This document shows positions 54,789 to 64,000 of a stretch of DNA of 64,000 nt, one piece after another. The DNA comes from Sphaerospermopsis aphanizomenoides BCCUSP55. Lineage in GTDB: Bacteria; Cyanobacteriota; Cyanobacteriia; Cyanobacteriales; Nostocaceae. The notes beneath the pieces were generated by a model. The model was not told the DNA's origin and searched no databases. It saw nothing but the letters and a program-made list of their open reading frames with translations. Position 1 is the stretch's first letter, and each line of letters opens with the position of its first letter. Location: NCBI RefSeq assembly GCF_001586785.1, contig NZ_LUFH02000008.1:1-64000 (forward strand), in the 5' to 3' direction. A program made the position numbers and the translations under genes.

Positions 54789-55273
54789 ATCAAAACCCTT
54801 AAAAACTCTTCCTCTGTGTCCTCTGTGCCTCTGCGGTTCGTTTCATAAATCTTAAATTCTCACGCAAAGACGCAAAAGAAGAAAGGAAGAAAGAGAAATT
54901 ATCATATTCAGTTACCAAGTCAGCGATCGCACTTCTGAGAATTGTTTAAAAATTTCAGGACTTAAACTACCTGATAATTAAACCTTTTACGAATAGCTGC
55001 TATTACTTGAGTTTCTTCAGGTGTAATTACTCCATCTAAATTAGCAATTTTTTCACATTTGACTTTGCAAGTTCGCTATTATTAGACTGGTTCATAAATT
55101 TATAAGTGAAAACACTTTACATACAGAAATCGTATTTTACTTATAAATACCTGTCAATAGGCTTTAAATAAAATTAGTCAAAATTATAAGGATTTAATTT
55201 TAACTAATTAATGGTAACAATAATCCTGTAAATCCTTAAATCCTGGACATCCTGATTCTGACAAAAAAGTCAA
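54789..55273. other. Intergenic region with repeats and a gene remnant
   Basis: It holds the inverted copy of the uvrA repeat (54812-54844), a CACGCAAAGACGCAAAAG unit at about 54860-54878, a TerB-like gene fragment on the minus strand, and ATCCTGTAAATCC-type repeats at 55222-55260. Confidence 0.65.
54962..55075 (-). pseudogene. TerB-like protein remnant
   Basis: About 37 codons ending in TAA read KCEKIANLDGVITPEETQVIAAI, which resembles the DGxITPEE helix repeat of TerB/tellurite-resistance-type and EF-hand-like proteins. An upstream in-frame TAG and the absence of a start show it is a fragment. The assignment is tentative. Confidence 0.4.
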
Positions 55274-55693
55274 TCACTCCCCCTTCTTAAAAAACTGCTG
55301 CAAAATCTCCCCAGGCTCCCTATCCCAAGTATCAATATGCTCATAAATAAACCCCTCATCATTCAACTTATAAGTCGAATACCCATTAAAAAATAACCGC
55401 GCTTTCCAGGGAACACGCAACACACCCCGCACAGTCCAAGTCGCTAAAATCGTATTTTCCCCAGACTCACACACATCATGTAAATCAAAAGCAAGTTCCG
55501 TAAAAAATAACTGACCATGAAAACGCAAAGTCCAAAAAATAATCCGATAATTAAACTTACCATTAAACTTATTCACCGGGTCACGAAAAAAGATATCCTG
55601 TGAATAGATATTGTATGAAATATCCTGCTCAAACAAAGTCGGTAAATCTTGCTTGAGAATTTCGATAATCTGTTTTGTTTGTAATTTTTCCAC
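55274..55693 (-). CDS. DUF2358 protein
   Basis: 139 aa. DUF2358 (PF10184) is shared by cyanobacteria and plant plastids. The blocks LKQDLPTLFEQDISYNIYSQDIFFRDPVNKFNG, YRIIFWTLRFHGQLFFTELAFDL and TWTVRGVLRVPWKARLFFNGYSTYKLNDEG are typical; the fold is similar to SnoaL-like NTF2 domains. The function is unknown. It starts five bases after the stop of the GHL10 gene, so the two form an operon. No signal peptide. Confidence 0.85.
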   Translation of the reverse strand: MEKLQTKQIIEILKQDLPTLFEQDISYNIYSQDIFFRDPVNKFNGKFNYRIIFWTLRFHGQLFFTELAFDLHDVCESGENTILATWTVRGVLRVPWKARLFFNGYSTYKLNDEGFIYEHIDTWDREPGEILQQFFKKGE

Positions 55694-55698
55694 TGACT

Positions 55699-56859
55699 CT
55701 ATACCTGAAAAAACTTTCTCACCCGTTTTTCTAATCTTTGCAAAATAGAAGTAGACCTGCGATAACTCACATTCATATCCTGTAAATCTACTAAATTCGG
55801 AAATAAAGCCGACTCAGCATAAGGTCCTTTTCTCAGAACTTTTGCCAATTGATTATTATTTTCCCGCAAACCTTCATAAAAAAAGCATACTTCTCCATTA
55901 ATTCCCAACTGACGATGATATTCTATCACCTTTAATAAATAATTGGCACTCATTCGATATTTTCCTAATTTAATCAAAATTCCTGGCGCTAGTTTTGGTA
56001 ACATTGCATCTGTAAACTGCTCATTAACCAACCTATTAAGAATACATTTATAACTGAGAAAATCACGACGATAAATTTGCGGATGAATAATATCCACAAT
56101 TCCCCGTTTTAACCAAGTTGGTGAATCTTGCAAATATTCCCTAAATCCCCAATCATAAATATTCGGAGACATCGACACTAATAAATCAGGATTTACTGCT
56201 TTTACTTCTTGGTAAAGCAATGCTAAAAAATCAGTTAAAATATTTGCTCGCCACTGTAACCAATGTTTATCCTTGTGGTTTTGTGGTGGATTTTTTTGAA
56301 ATTGTTGGCGGTAGCGGTGTACAGTTCCTGGGTCATAGCCTCCTGCCGATGGGAACGCCGGGAAACGATCATCTCCCTGCACACCATCCACATCATAATT
56401 ATTAACTACTTCCAAAACTAAATTTAACAAAAATTCCTGCACCTGAAAATCAAAAGCATTTAACCACTCAAACCCATTCTTCTTTAACAATTTACCTTGG
56501 TAATTATATGCTCCCCATTCTGGCTTTTGTTGTAATAAAATCCCACCATTTAAATTGTAGGAACTAGCAAAACCATATTCAAACCACGGGATGACTTTTA
56601 ATCCCACCCGCCGCGCTGCTTCTATTAATTCTGCTAGAGGATCACGCCCCAAGAACCTGGAATCAATTTCTATCCCAAATATCTTCCACATTGTCGGACT
56701 CGGATACAAGGTAACTCCTTGATTCCAAACCACAGGAAACACCACATTAAATCCTGTCAATGCCAGAAATTCCATTGCTTCCACAATGTTTTGTCTTGAC
56801 TTGAGAACCTGACTATCAGTTCTGGTTAACCAGACACCACGAATTTCTACTTTACTCAT
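55699..56859 (-). CDS. Family 10 glycosylhydrolase-like protein (GHL10)
   Basis: 386 aa. It contains a TIM-barrel of the GHL10/DUF187 type (PF02638): EIRGVWLTRTDSQVL at the start, FNVVFPVVWNQGVTLYPS, LKVIPWFEYGFASSYN, NYDVDGVQGDDRFPAFP with the acidic pair likely in catalysis, and VSMSPNIYDWGFREYLQD. Relatives are glycoside hydrolases whose substrate is often unknown, perhaps peptidoglycan- or exopolysaccharide-related. There is no clear signal peptide. DUF2358 follows in the same operon. The start ATG at 56859 fits the family N-terminus. Confidence 0.85.
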   Translation of the reverse strand: MSKVEIRGVWLTRTDSQVLKSRQNIVEAMEFLALTGFNVVFPVVWNQGVTLYPSPTMWKIFGIEIDSRFLGRDPLAELIEAARRVGLKVIPWFEYGFASSYNLNGGILLQQKPEWGAYNYQGKLLKKNGFEWLNAFDFQVQEFLLNLVLEVVNNYDVDGVQGDDRFPAFPSAGGYDPGTVHRYRQQFQKNPPQNHKDKHWLQWRANILTDFLALLYQEVKAVNPDLLVSMSPNIYDWGFREYLQDSPTWLKRGIVDIIHPQIYRRDFLSYKCILNRLVNEQFTDAMLPKLAPGILIKLGKYRMSANYLLKVIEYHRQLGINGEVCFFYEGLRENNNQLAKVLRKGPYAESALFPNLVDLQDMNVSYRRSTSILQRLEKRVRKFFQV

Positions 56860-56877
56860 TTACACCCTAAGACCATT

Positions 56878-56911
56878 TCGGATTTTAGATTTTGGATTTT
56901 GGATTTTGGAT
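56878..56911. repeat. Short tandem repeat
   Basis: GGATTTT/AGATTTT units, five in a row, lie upstream of the GHL10 gene. It is the complement of the AAATCCA type at 58850-58880. Confidence 0.8.
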
Positions 56912-57063
56912 GATGAAATAATTGCGCCCTATAGGCTTTTCATTTTTCCATTTGTGCCTTGTTTGTGCAAGTTTGTATAACTTTGAATAGATTTTTTCCT
57001 TAAAAATACTTTGTATAATTACTTTTAGTAAAAATTACAGAAGTTGTAACTTCATCAAATCTT

Positions 57064-57924
57064 ATGCCTATCATTGAAAATTCCTGGACACACGCCTACA
57101 TCACCACCAACGGCATTAAATTACATTATGTCACCCAAGGAGAAGGATCTTTAATGTTAATGTTGCATGGGTTTCCTGAATTTTGGTACTCATGGCGACA
57201 TCACATTCCTGTCTTTGCTGAAAATTATCAAGTAGTTGCTCTTGATTTACGCGGTTATAACGATAGCGATAAGCCCCAAGCGCAATCTGCTTATGTGATG
57301 GATGAATTTGTCAAAGATATTGAAGGAGTAATCAAAGGTTTAGGATACGACAGTTGTATTTTAGTCGCTCATGATTGGGGTGGTGCGATCGCATGGAATT
57401 TTGCCTACGCTCACCCAGACATGGTAGAAAAACTAATTATACTTAACCTCCCCCATCCCGCCAAATTTGCCCAAGGTTTAAGTACACCTCAACAACTATT
57501 ACGCAGTTATTATATCTTCTTATTTCAACTTCCTCTACTTCCGGAACTGCTTCTCCAAGCCTCAGACTATCAAGCTATAGCCAAAGCTATTCAAGGTACA
57601 GCCTTCAATAAAAACGCCTTCACCACAACAGATATAGAAGCCTACAAAGACGCAGCCGCCAAACGGGGCGCAATTACAGCCATGTTAAGCTATTACCGCA
57701 ACTTATTTTCCCAATTAACCCCAAATAAAACCTGGCCTATTCTCGAAGTTCCCACTCTAATGATTTGGGGAGAACATGACACGGCCCTAGGAAAAGAACT
57801 GACTTACGGTACCGAAGAATATGTCAGGAACTTACAAATTAAATATATTCCTAATTCTGGTCATTGGGTACAGCAAGAACAGCCAGAACTAGTCACAGAG
57901 TATATGCAAGAATTTCTCGCCTAA
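57064..57924 (+). CDS. Epoxide hydrolase/haloalkane dehalogenase-like alpha/beta hydrolase
   Basis: 286 aa. An Asp nucleophile D104 in VAHDWGGAIAW places it in the epoxide hydrolase/haloacetate dehalogenase group; HGFPEFWYSWRHHIP contains the HGxP oxyanion motif. The acid lies near MIWGEHDTALG, and the His in PNSGHWVQQEQPE completes the triad. A cap domain with Tyr residues lies at about 135-215. The physiological substrate is unknown. It is a single gene, divergent from the GHL10 operon, with no signal peptide. Confidence 0.9.
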   Translation: MPIIENSWTHAYITTNGIKLHYVTQGEGSLMLMLHGFPEFWYSWRHHIPVFAENYQVVALDLRGYNDSDKPQAQSAYVMDEFVKDIEGVIKGLGYDSCILVAHDWGGAIAWNFAYAHPDMVEKLIILNLPHPAKFAQGLSTPQQLLRSYYIFLFQLPLLPELLLQASDYQAIAKAIQGTAFNKNAFTTTDIEAYKDAAAKRGAITAMLSYYRNLFSQLTPNKTWPILEVPTLMIWGEHDTALGKELTYGTEEYVRNLQIKYIPNSGHWVQQEQPELVTEYMQEFLA

Positions 57925-58216
57925 AATCTAGGGTTACTAGTAAAAAATACTTAATTTAGTCCCACAACCAAAATTATGCTCTACGATACAACTTAAAAAT
58001 AATTAACAATAAATTTAACTTCACAAATTCAACCCAATTCAGCTTTTGGATATAGCTCAAACCTATACTCAGCAACATTTACAGCATCATTACCCACTTG
58101 AAAACACATCACATCTAGCTTGTGAGATAAATCAATCTTCTGCCACCATTTGGTGAGATAATAAACTTGTGAGGAAAAGGACGGATGCTACTCCATAAAA
58201 GGAAAGGGGAATTATT

Positions 58217-58672
58217 ATGAAACGTCAGCTACTAACAGCAATAGCCTTAGTTGCTCCCCTATTGTTTGCTAACTCAGTTCAAGCTGGGAATAGACAGGAC
58301 TTACAAAAACTTTTGTCCACTGGGGAATGTCAGCGTTGTCAACTATCAGGAGTCAACCTCAGTGGCGCTCATTTAATTGGTGCAGACTTACGAGGTGCAA
58401 ATCTCCAAGGTGCTAACTTAACAGAAGCCAACCTCGAAGGTGCTGACCTAACCGGAGCAAATTTGGCAGGTGCAAATTTAACATCAGCTTTTGTCACCAA
58501 TGTCAATTTAAAACAAGCTAATCTTAACGGTGCAAACCTCACCAGTGCAACTATTAACGATTCCAATGTCTACAAAGCATCAATGAATGACCTAACCATT
58601 ACCGGGGCAGAAATATATAACACTGGTATTGGTATTGGTGGAGAAGATGCTCAACTACCTGACTGGGATTAA
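58217..58672 (+). CDS. Secreted pentapeptide-repeat protein
   Basis: 151 aa. A signal peptide (about 1-23, ending SVQAG) is followed by CQRCQLSGVNLSG (two Cys, perhaps a disulfide) and at least twelve A(D/N)LxX pentapeptide units (ANLQGANLTEANLEGADL...) forming a right-handed quadrilateral beta-helix. It is probably periplasmic or thylakoid-lumenal. An AAAGGAAAGGGG sequence upstream of the ATG gives a good RBS. The function of such proteins in cyanobacteria is unknown. Confidence 0.92.
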   Translation: MKRQLLTAIALVAPLLFANSVQAGNRQDLQKLLSTGECQRCQLSGVNLSGAHLIGADLRGANLQGANLTEANLEGADLTGANLAGANLTSAFVTNVNLKQANLNGANLTSATINDSNVYKASMNDLTITGAEIYNTGIGIGGEDAQLPDWD

Positions 58673-58695
58673 GCCATAGCAGGTGACAGTTCACA

Positions 58696-58880
58696 AGTCA
58701 AAAGTCAAAAGTCAAAAGTATTACCTCTTGATAAATCAAGAGGATTGAACAAGGAGAAAGTTTTTTTGTTTTCCCCTTTCAAGGGGAGCTTTTGACCCAT
58801 TTTTTTGGTAAAGCAGATTTTAGATTTTAAATTGGAGTTAATCAACACAATCCAAAATCCAAAATCCAAAATCTAAAATT
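58696..58880. repeat. Two short repeat arrays
   Basis: AGTCAAA x3 at 58696-58716 and AAATCCA/AAATCTA units at 58850-58880, between the pentapeptide gene and metK terminator. Confidence 0.75.
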
Positions 58881-58883
58881 AAA

Positions 58884-58918
58884 TAGATCCCCGATTTTTG
58901 GGAAAAGTCGGGGATCTA
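58884..58918 (-). terminator. Terminator of metK
   Basis: TAGATCCCCGA (58884-58894) and TCGGGGATCTA (58908-58918) form an 11-bp stem with a 13-base loop, 12 bases after the metK stop. On the minus strand it is followed by TTTAATTTT, which suits a terminator. Confidence 0.8.
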
Positions 58919-58930
58919 CTGTTGAAGTTT

Positions 58931-60205
58931 TTAAGTTAACGCAGGTGCGATCGCATCAGAAAGAGATTTATTAGCCGCTTGTTTCAGCACATCCATCTTA
59001 TCAGTGCGTTCCCAAGGTAAATCTAAATCAGACCGTCCCAAATGACCGTAAGCTGCAACGTCCTGATAGAAACGTCCGCCTCTTTCACCGGGTAAGTTAC
59101 GTAAATTGAAAGCATGGATAATTCCTGCTGGTCTTAGTTCAAAGTTATCTTTGACCAATTGCAGCAAAATTTCATCATCCACCTTACCAGTACCAAAGGT
59201 ATCCACAAAAATGCTCACAGGTCTAGCTACACCAATGGCATAACTTAACTGCACTTCACATTTTTCTGCTAACCCAGCCGCCACAATATTTTTGGCCGCA
59301 TAACGAGCAGCATAAGCGGCAGAACGGTCTACCTTTGTGGGGTCTTTACCAGAGAAAGCACCACCACCATGTCGGGAATAACCACCGTAGGTATCAACAA
59401 TGATTTTCCGTCCAGTGAGGCCAGAATCTCCTTGAGGCCCACCAATCACAAATTTACCTGTAGGATTGACTAAAAAGCGTGTCTCCTCAGTTGGTTTAAC
59501 TGCAATATCGCCAAATACAGGTATTACCACCGCTGACCACAAATCTTCCTTAATCTTGGCTTGTACCGCAGCTTCATCCGTAATATCCCCAATATTAGGT
59601 GTATGCTGGGTAGAAATCAAAATTGTATCAATACCTACTGGTTTGCCATCTTCATAAACTACAGTCACCTGGGTTTTCCCATCAGGACGCAGGTATGGCA
59701 AATCGCCTGTTTTCCGGACCGCTGCCAGTCTGCGGGCAATACGGTGAGCTAGACTGATAGGCAAAGGCATCAATTCTGGTGTTTCGTTGCAAGCAAAACC
59801 AAACATGATCCCTTGGTCTCCAGCACCAATTTTATCGAATAGTTCCTCACTATCCTCGGTGCGGGTTTCCTGAGCAGTATTTACACCTTGAGCAATATCA
59901 GGTGATTGTTCGTCCAAAGCTACTAACACACTAGCACTATTGGCAGAAAAGCCGTTAACTGCATCAGTGTAGCCAATTTCCGCAATTTTTTTCCGCGCCA
60001 AATTGACGAAATTCACATTCGCTTTAGTAGTAATTTCACCAGTGATTAACACCAATCCTGTATTAACAACTACTTCAGCCGCAACTCGACTAGTGGGGTC
60101 TTGTGTGAGCAAAGCATCCAGAATAGTATCAGAAATTTGATCGCAGATTTTATCTGGATGACCTTCAGTTACGGACTCGGAGGTAAATAAATAACGACGA
60201 GACAA
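58931..60205 (-). CDS. metK: S-adenosylmethionine synthase
   Basis: 424 aa. It makes SAM from ATP and methionine; SAM feeds speD and the methyltransferases in this window. Conserved blocks: [85 protein letters not shown]. The P-loop-like GGGAFSGKD and Lys and His ligands are present. Start is TTG at 60205, chosen because AGGAGG lies eight bases upstream and family members begin [11 protein letters not shown]. The length is normal for cyanobacteria (about 420 aa). Confidence 0.97.
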   Translation of the reverse strand: MSRRYLFTSESVTEGHPDKICDQISDTILDALLTQDPTSRVAAEVVVNTGLVLITGEITTKANVNFVNLARKKIAEIGYTDAVNGFSANSASVLVALDEQSPDIAQGVNTAQETRTEDSEELFDKIGAGDQGIMFGFACNETPELMPLPISLAHRIARRLAAVRKTGDLPYLRPDGKTQVTVVYEDGKPVGIDTILISTQHTPNIGDITDEAAVQAKIKEDLWSAVVIPVFGDIAVKPTEETRFLVNPTGKFVIGGPQGDSGLTGRKIIVDTYGGYSRHGGGAFSGKDPTKVDRSAAYAARYAAKNIVAAGLAEKCEVQLSYAIGVARPVSIFVDTFGTGKVDDEILLQLVKDNFELRPAGIIHAFNLRNLPGERGGRFYQDVAAYGHLGRSDLDLPWERTDKMDVLKQAANKSLSDAIAPALT

Positions 60206-60347
60206 AGGATATTCCTCCTAAATGAATTTTGTTCACTGAGTAAATTTGGATATTTAGGTCAGCTACTAATTTCTGAAATCATAGCAATATTTACACACTC
60301 ACTGTCTATATTTTGGACTACTGAGGACTGTGGTGAATAAATCCATC

Positions 60348-60384
60348 AAAAAAGGGTTACACCCACAGATGCAACCCTTTTTTT
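60348..60384. terminator. Terminator between metK and prk
   Basis: AAAAAAGGGTT (60348-60358) and AACCCTTTTTTT (60373-60384) pair, with a 14-base loop and a T-run on both strands. It lies downstream of the prk stop (minus strand) and would protect the metK promoter. Confidence 0.75.
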
Positions 60385-60400
60385 ACCAGCAATGCTGGCT

Positions 60401-61405
60401 TTAGACTTGAACGGCTAACTTTGCTTCCTGAGCGGTCAATTGCTCATAAACAGAGCGCATTTTCAACCCTGCCAGCACTTGGAACAAACCAGTACCATTA
60501 TTGGAACCTGGATACTCGCGGTGTTGCAGTAACAAGTGAGTCATCTCACCTGTGTATTTTGTAGATGTGTTGCTGAGATGGTTTTCGATGTAAATTACTT
60601 CTTCTAAGTTGTCAAACTGACCATCTACTTCCAACACAGAAACATAGCGACCGTAGTACACATCAGAACCATAGTACATTTGCATACCAGGGTAAGAACA
60701 GGTCAGTTTACGTCCACAAGGAGTCCACTGGATGGTTGAACCTTCATCAAACAAGTAAGCTGGCTCAAATCCTTCCTTACCTTCCCGTTGCAACATCCGT
60801 ACCCGTAGAACTTTACGTTCTGTATCGTTTTTAATCAAGTTGGTTGGTAATACTTGCAGAACCACATCCGCAAATTCTCTTTGTGGTTCAATAAACTTTT
60901 CAAAGTCAGGTTTGCGAGAATTGATTTGCGCTAACACATCTTCATAGCGGTGGCCACGTTCTGCCATATCGCGTTGTATCTTCCAGGCAATTTTGACTTC
61001 ATCACTGATATCAAAGTACACACTGAAATCAAGTAAGGCTCTTACCCGTTCATCATATAAAGGATGTAAACCTTCCACAACAATAATATGGTTGGGATTA
61101 ATCCGCTCTGGAGGATCGATTAAGCCGGTCTCGTGGTTGTAAATCGGCTTATCAACCGCTTTACCTTCTTTAAGAGCTTTAATTTGCTCATACATTAGGT
61201 CAAAATTATTAGCTCTGGGGTCAAGCGCAGTAATCCCAGTTTCCTTGCGTTGTTTACGATCTAAACAATGATAGTCATCTAAACAGATAACTGTCATTAA
61301 TTCTTCACCAAATAAATCGATCAATCGACGCAAAAATGTGGATTTACCGCAACCAGAGTCTCCAGCTACTCCAATCAATACCACGCGTTCCGGCTTACTT
61401 GTCAT
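60401..61405 (-). CDS. prk: Phosphoribulokinase
   Basis: 334 aa. It phosphorylates ribulose-5-phosphate to RuBP in the Calvin cycle. The P-loop GVAGDSGCGKST with C19 and the second regulatory C41 (VICLDDYHCLDR) are the thioredoxin-sensitive pair; a C-terminal pair is in CGRKLTCSYPG. Further blocks: DPRANNFDLMYEQ, PIYNHETG, IVVEGLHPLYDERVR. In cyanobacteria PRK forms the inactive GAPDH-CP12-PRK complex in the dark. The ATG is preceded by GAGGAG. It is monocistronic with a terminator after it. Confidence 0.98.
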   Translation of the reverse strand: MTSKPERVVLIGVAGDSGCGKSTFLRRLIDLFGEELMTVICLDDYHCLDRKQRKETGITALDPRANNFDLMYEQIKALKEGKAVDKPIYNHETGLIDPPERINPNHIIVVEGLHPLYDERVRALLDFSVYFDISDEVKIAWKIQRDMAERGHRYEDVLAQINSRKPDFEKFIEPQREFADVVLQVLPTNLIKNDTERKVLRVRMLQREGKEGFEPAYLFDEGSTIQWTPCGRKLTCSYPGMQMYYGSDVYYGRYVSVLEVDGQFDNLEEVIYIENHLSNTSTKYTGEMTHLLLQHREYPGSNNGTGLFQVLAGLKMRSVYEQLTAQEAKLAVQV

Positions 61406-62092
61406 AAATCTCCTCTAAATACTAAAAAAGATGTGTGAATCAATAATTTTTCTCACAACAGATTTTTGAAACCAAGAGCTTACCGCTCATAGAAATCTGA
61501 ACAAAGCTACCCCAAGGTAGTCAATAGTAGATAACTCAGTTTGTAATCTTAGTCAAAAGTTCTAAAACTACAAGGATCAACGGCAATCTCTCTACTCCCT
61601 CAAAAACAGTGGGAATTTCTTTTTTAGGTGGATTAAGCCTATGGATTCAACTTATATACTGCTCACCATCCGACTTAACGTCGGCTTGATCTAACCTAGA
61701 TATATCCGATTGCCGTCTTGTTACCAACTAAAGACTTAAAACTAAGTCGCATATCTACTCAAACTGAGTATTTATGTGTGTATACGGGTAGAAATTTAGT
61801 TACAGTTTCCTACTCCAATGGTAAAGTCCTGCATTCTTGCTACCCAGCATAAATGTAGAATATCAGGCTAGTGAGCAACACAGTTATCCTGGCTACTTAC
61901 TGAATTATCCTGAACCCTTGGCTGGTAAGTATTTAATCCTAGTGTTATACTATATTTTAACAGAAAGATGTATTTTGTAACAAGTTTTGCTGTTAAAAAG
62001 TATCTTCTAGTGTACCAATCAGCGGCGTGAGGGTGTAGGGGGAGAAATAAATTCAAAATTCAGAAAAGAGGGAATCAGGGAATATATATCTC

Positions 62093-62184
62093 AGGACTTA
62101 CGCAAAACAGAACAAAAGTAGGGGTGATTCATGAATTACCCCTACGTAATAATAAGGTTTTCAGCCACATCTTGCGTCAGTCCT
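62093..62184. mobile_element. MITE-like palindromic element
   Basis: Terminal repeats AGGACTTACGCAA (62093-62105) and TTGCGTCAGTCCT (62172-62184) match in 12 of 13 positions. Inside, GTAGGGGT..ACCCCTAC (62118-62145) is a perfect palindrome around ATTCATGAAT. This end sequence is a common repeat in Nostocales. It has no coding capacity. Confidence 0.8.
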
Positions 62185-62363
62185 AGATCTTTAACTTCTG
62201 CCCAATCCCCCATGCCCATGCCCCTGTAACTCTGTACTGTGGAAAAAAAAGATTAAATTGACTCACTGTTAACATTCCGTCCAAGACTTATCTTCTACTT
62301 TAGAAGGTGAACAGGTGTGTCCTTTACCATACCTAATATGTCTTGGCCGAGTGTACTGAGCAA

Positions 62364-62382
62364 GGCATCATTTAATGATGCC
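62364..62382. promoter_or_regulatory. Hairpin in the petH leader
   Basis: GGCATCAT-TTA-ATGATGCC is a perfect 8-bp stem, 112 bases before the petH ATG. It is followed by GTTTTCC, too weak for a terminator. A leader structure affecting petH translation is possible. Confidence 0.5.
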
Positions 62383-62469
62383 GTTTTCCCAGATAGCCAG
62401 TTTTATGCAACTAAAATCCGGTAAACTAAAGCTGGCATAGGATGGGAATTATTTTTGATAAACGGTTAA

Positions 62470-63816
<1,347 letters not shown>

Positions 63817-63819
63817 TTT

Positions 63820-63847
63820 GGTCATTGGTCATTGGTCATTGGTCATT
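63820..63847. repeat. Heptamer array after petH
   Basis: Four copies of GGTCATT in tandem start four bases after the petH stop, followed by a GTAGG..CCTAC palindromic repeat at about 63874-63896. Confidence 0.85.
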
Positions 63848-63933
63848 AGTTCCGAGTTTTAAACTCTAAGTTTGTAGGTAGGGTGATGCCCCGCCTACAA
63901 TTGTTTTATATATATAGTTTGGGTGCAAAATCT

Positions 63934-64000
63934 GTGAGTGTAAAATTAGGAATATTAGGATTAGGTACGGTGGGAACGGGGACTGTACAACTGTTACAAG
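63934..64000 (+). CDS. hom: Homoserine dehydrogenase, N-terminal part (runs off the window)
   Basis: The 22 visible codons from the GTG at 63934 read SVKLGILGLGTVGTGTVQLLQ, the NAD(P)-binding G-x-G-x-V-G start of homoserine dehydrogenase in cyanobacteria. The enzyme reduces aspartate semialdehyde to homoserine in the threonine and methionine pathway. Only this piece is in the window, so identity rests on a short motif plus the close match to the expected start. Confidence 0.75.
   Translation, partial: MSVKLGILGLGTVGTGTVQLLQ

Noticed and set aside
58019-58156. 45-codon open frame with protein-like composition upstream of the pentapeptide gene
   Set aside because: It has no start codon and no recognisable family; it may be a remnant but cannot be supported from sequence alone.
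60206-60347. Possible SAM riboswitch in front of metK
   Set aside because: No conserved SAM-I/II-like core or pairing could be found in the short leader.
61789-61804. Possible NtcA site upstream of petH
   Set aside because: GTA and TAC are separated by 10 bases instead of 8 and no -10 box follows at the right distance.

Overview
The window looks like chromosome of a filamentous, heterocyst-forming-type cyanobacterium (Nostocales: Nostoc, Anabaena, Dolichospermum or relatives). Supporting evidence: phosphoribulokinase, a petH ferredoxin-NADP reductase with a phycobilisome-linker domain, the cyanobacterial-type glutamate-cysteine ligase, glgC, a pentapeptide-repeat protein and DUF2358; many HIP1 octamers (GCGATCGC); and dozens of short 7-bp tandem repeats between genes. 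Base composition is AT-rich. The genus is an inference; no rRNA gene is present.

Layout. 0-5 kb: kinase-like protein, then a decayed accessory stretch (C-terminal stump of a SNF2 helicase next to its SWIM partner, and a GmrSD-type restriction gene cut in two by a palindromic element). 5-11 kb: arylsulfatase, a TnpB transposon gene with a nonsense codon, a four-helix-bundle gene framed by a perfect 40-bp inverted repeat, DUF2252 and a small HNH nuclease. 12-16 kb: GH13 amylase with an amber codon at position 8, an ATPase/TOPRIM pair whose second gene is frameshifted, and a HigB-HigA toxin-antitoxin pair. 16-25 kb: glgC, small P-loop kinase, DnaJ-type co-chaperone, two GSTs, a redoxin, 2-Cys peroxiredoxin, glycogen-debranching enzyme. 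25-28 kb: a DEDDh-exonuclease/P-loop NTPase fusion and tRNA-Met. 28-40 kb: LysM/M23 envelope peptidase, trmL, gshA, a giant Upf1-like helicase overlapping a winged-helix-like partner, histone-deacetylase family enzyme. 40-46 kb: DUF4178, membrane-fused SpeE-like aminopropyltransferase, FemAB-like transferase and DUF350 on one strand, facing speD and an SLH protein. 46-51 kb: hydrolase, Ser/Thr kinase, and a collapsed archaic chaperone-usher pilus operon. 51-64 kb: uvrA, DUF2358, GHL10 hydrolase, epoxide-hydrolase-like enzyme, pentapeptide protein, metK, prk, petH and the first codons of homoserine dehydrogenase.

Three themes stand out. First, gene decay is frequent: SNF2, gmrSD, tnpB, the GH13 amylase, the TOPRIM gene, usher/pilin, plus short remnants of an MscS channel and a TerB-like protein. 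This fits a genome undergoing erosion, although single-base lesions could also be assembly errors. Second, the intergenic repeats have entered coding sequence in frame: two blocks in the debranching enzyme, one 33-nt block in uvrA, a small one in tnpB, and a heptamer array supplies the stop of the SLH gene and possible starts of speD. Third, the best candidate for an incompletely described system is the polyamine-type cluster at 40.2-46.3 kb (SpeD + SpeE-like + DUF350 + DUF4178 + FemAB-like), which suggests aminopropyl chemistry at the membrane or envelope. The exonuclease-NTPase fusion at 25.4 kb and the helicase pair at 33.7-38.9 kb are defence-like candidates.
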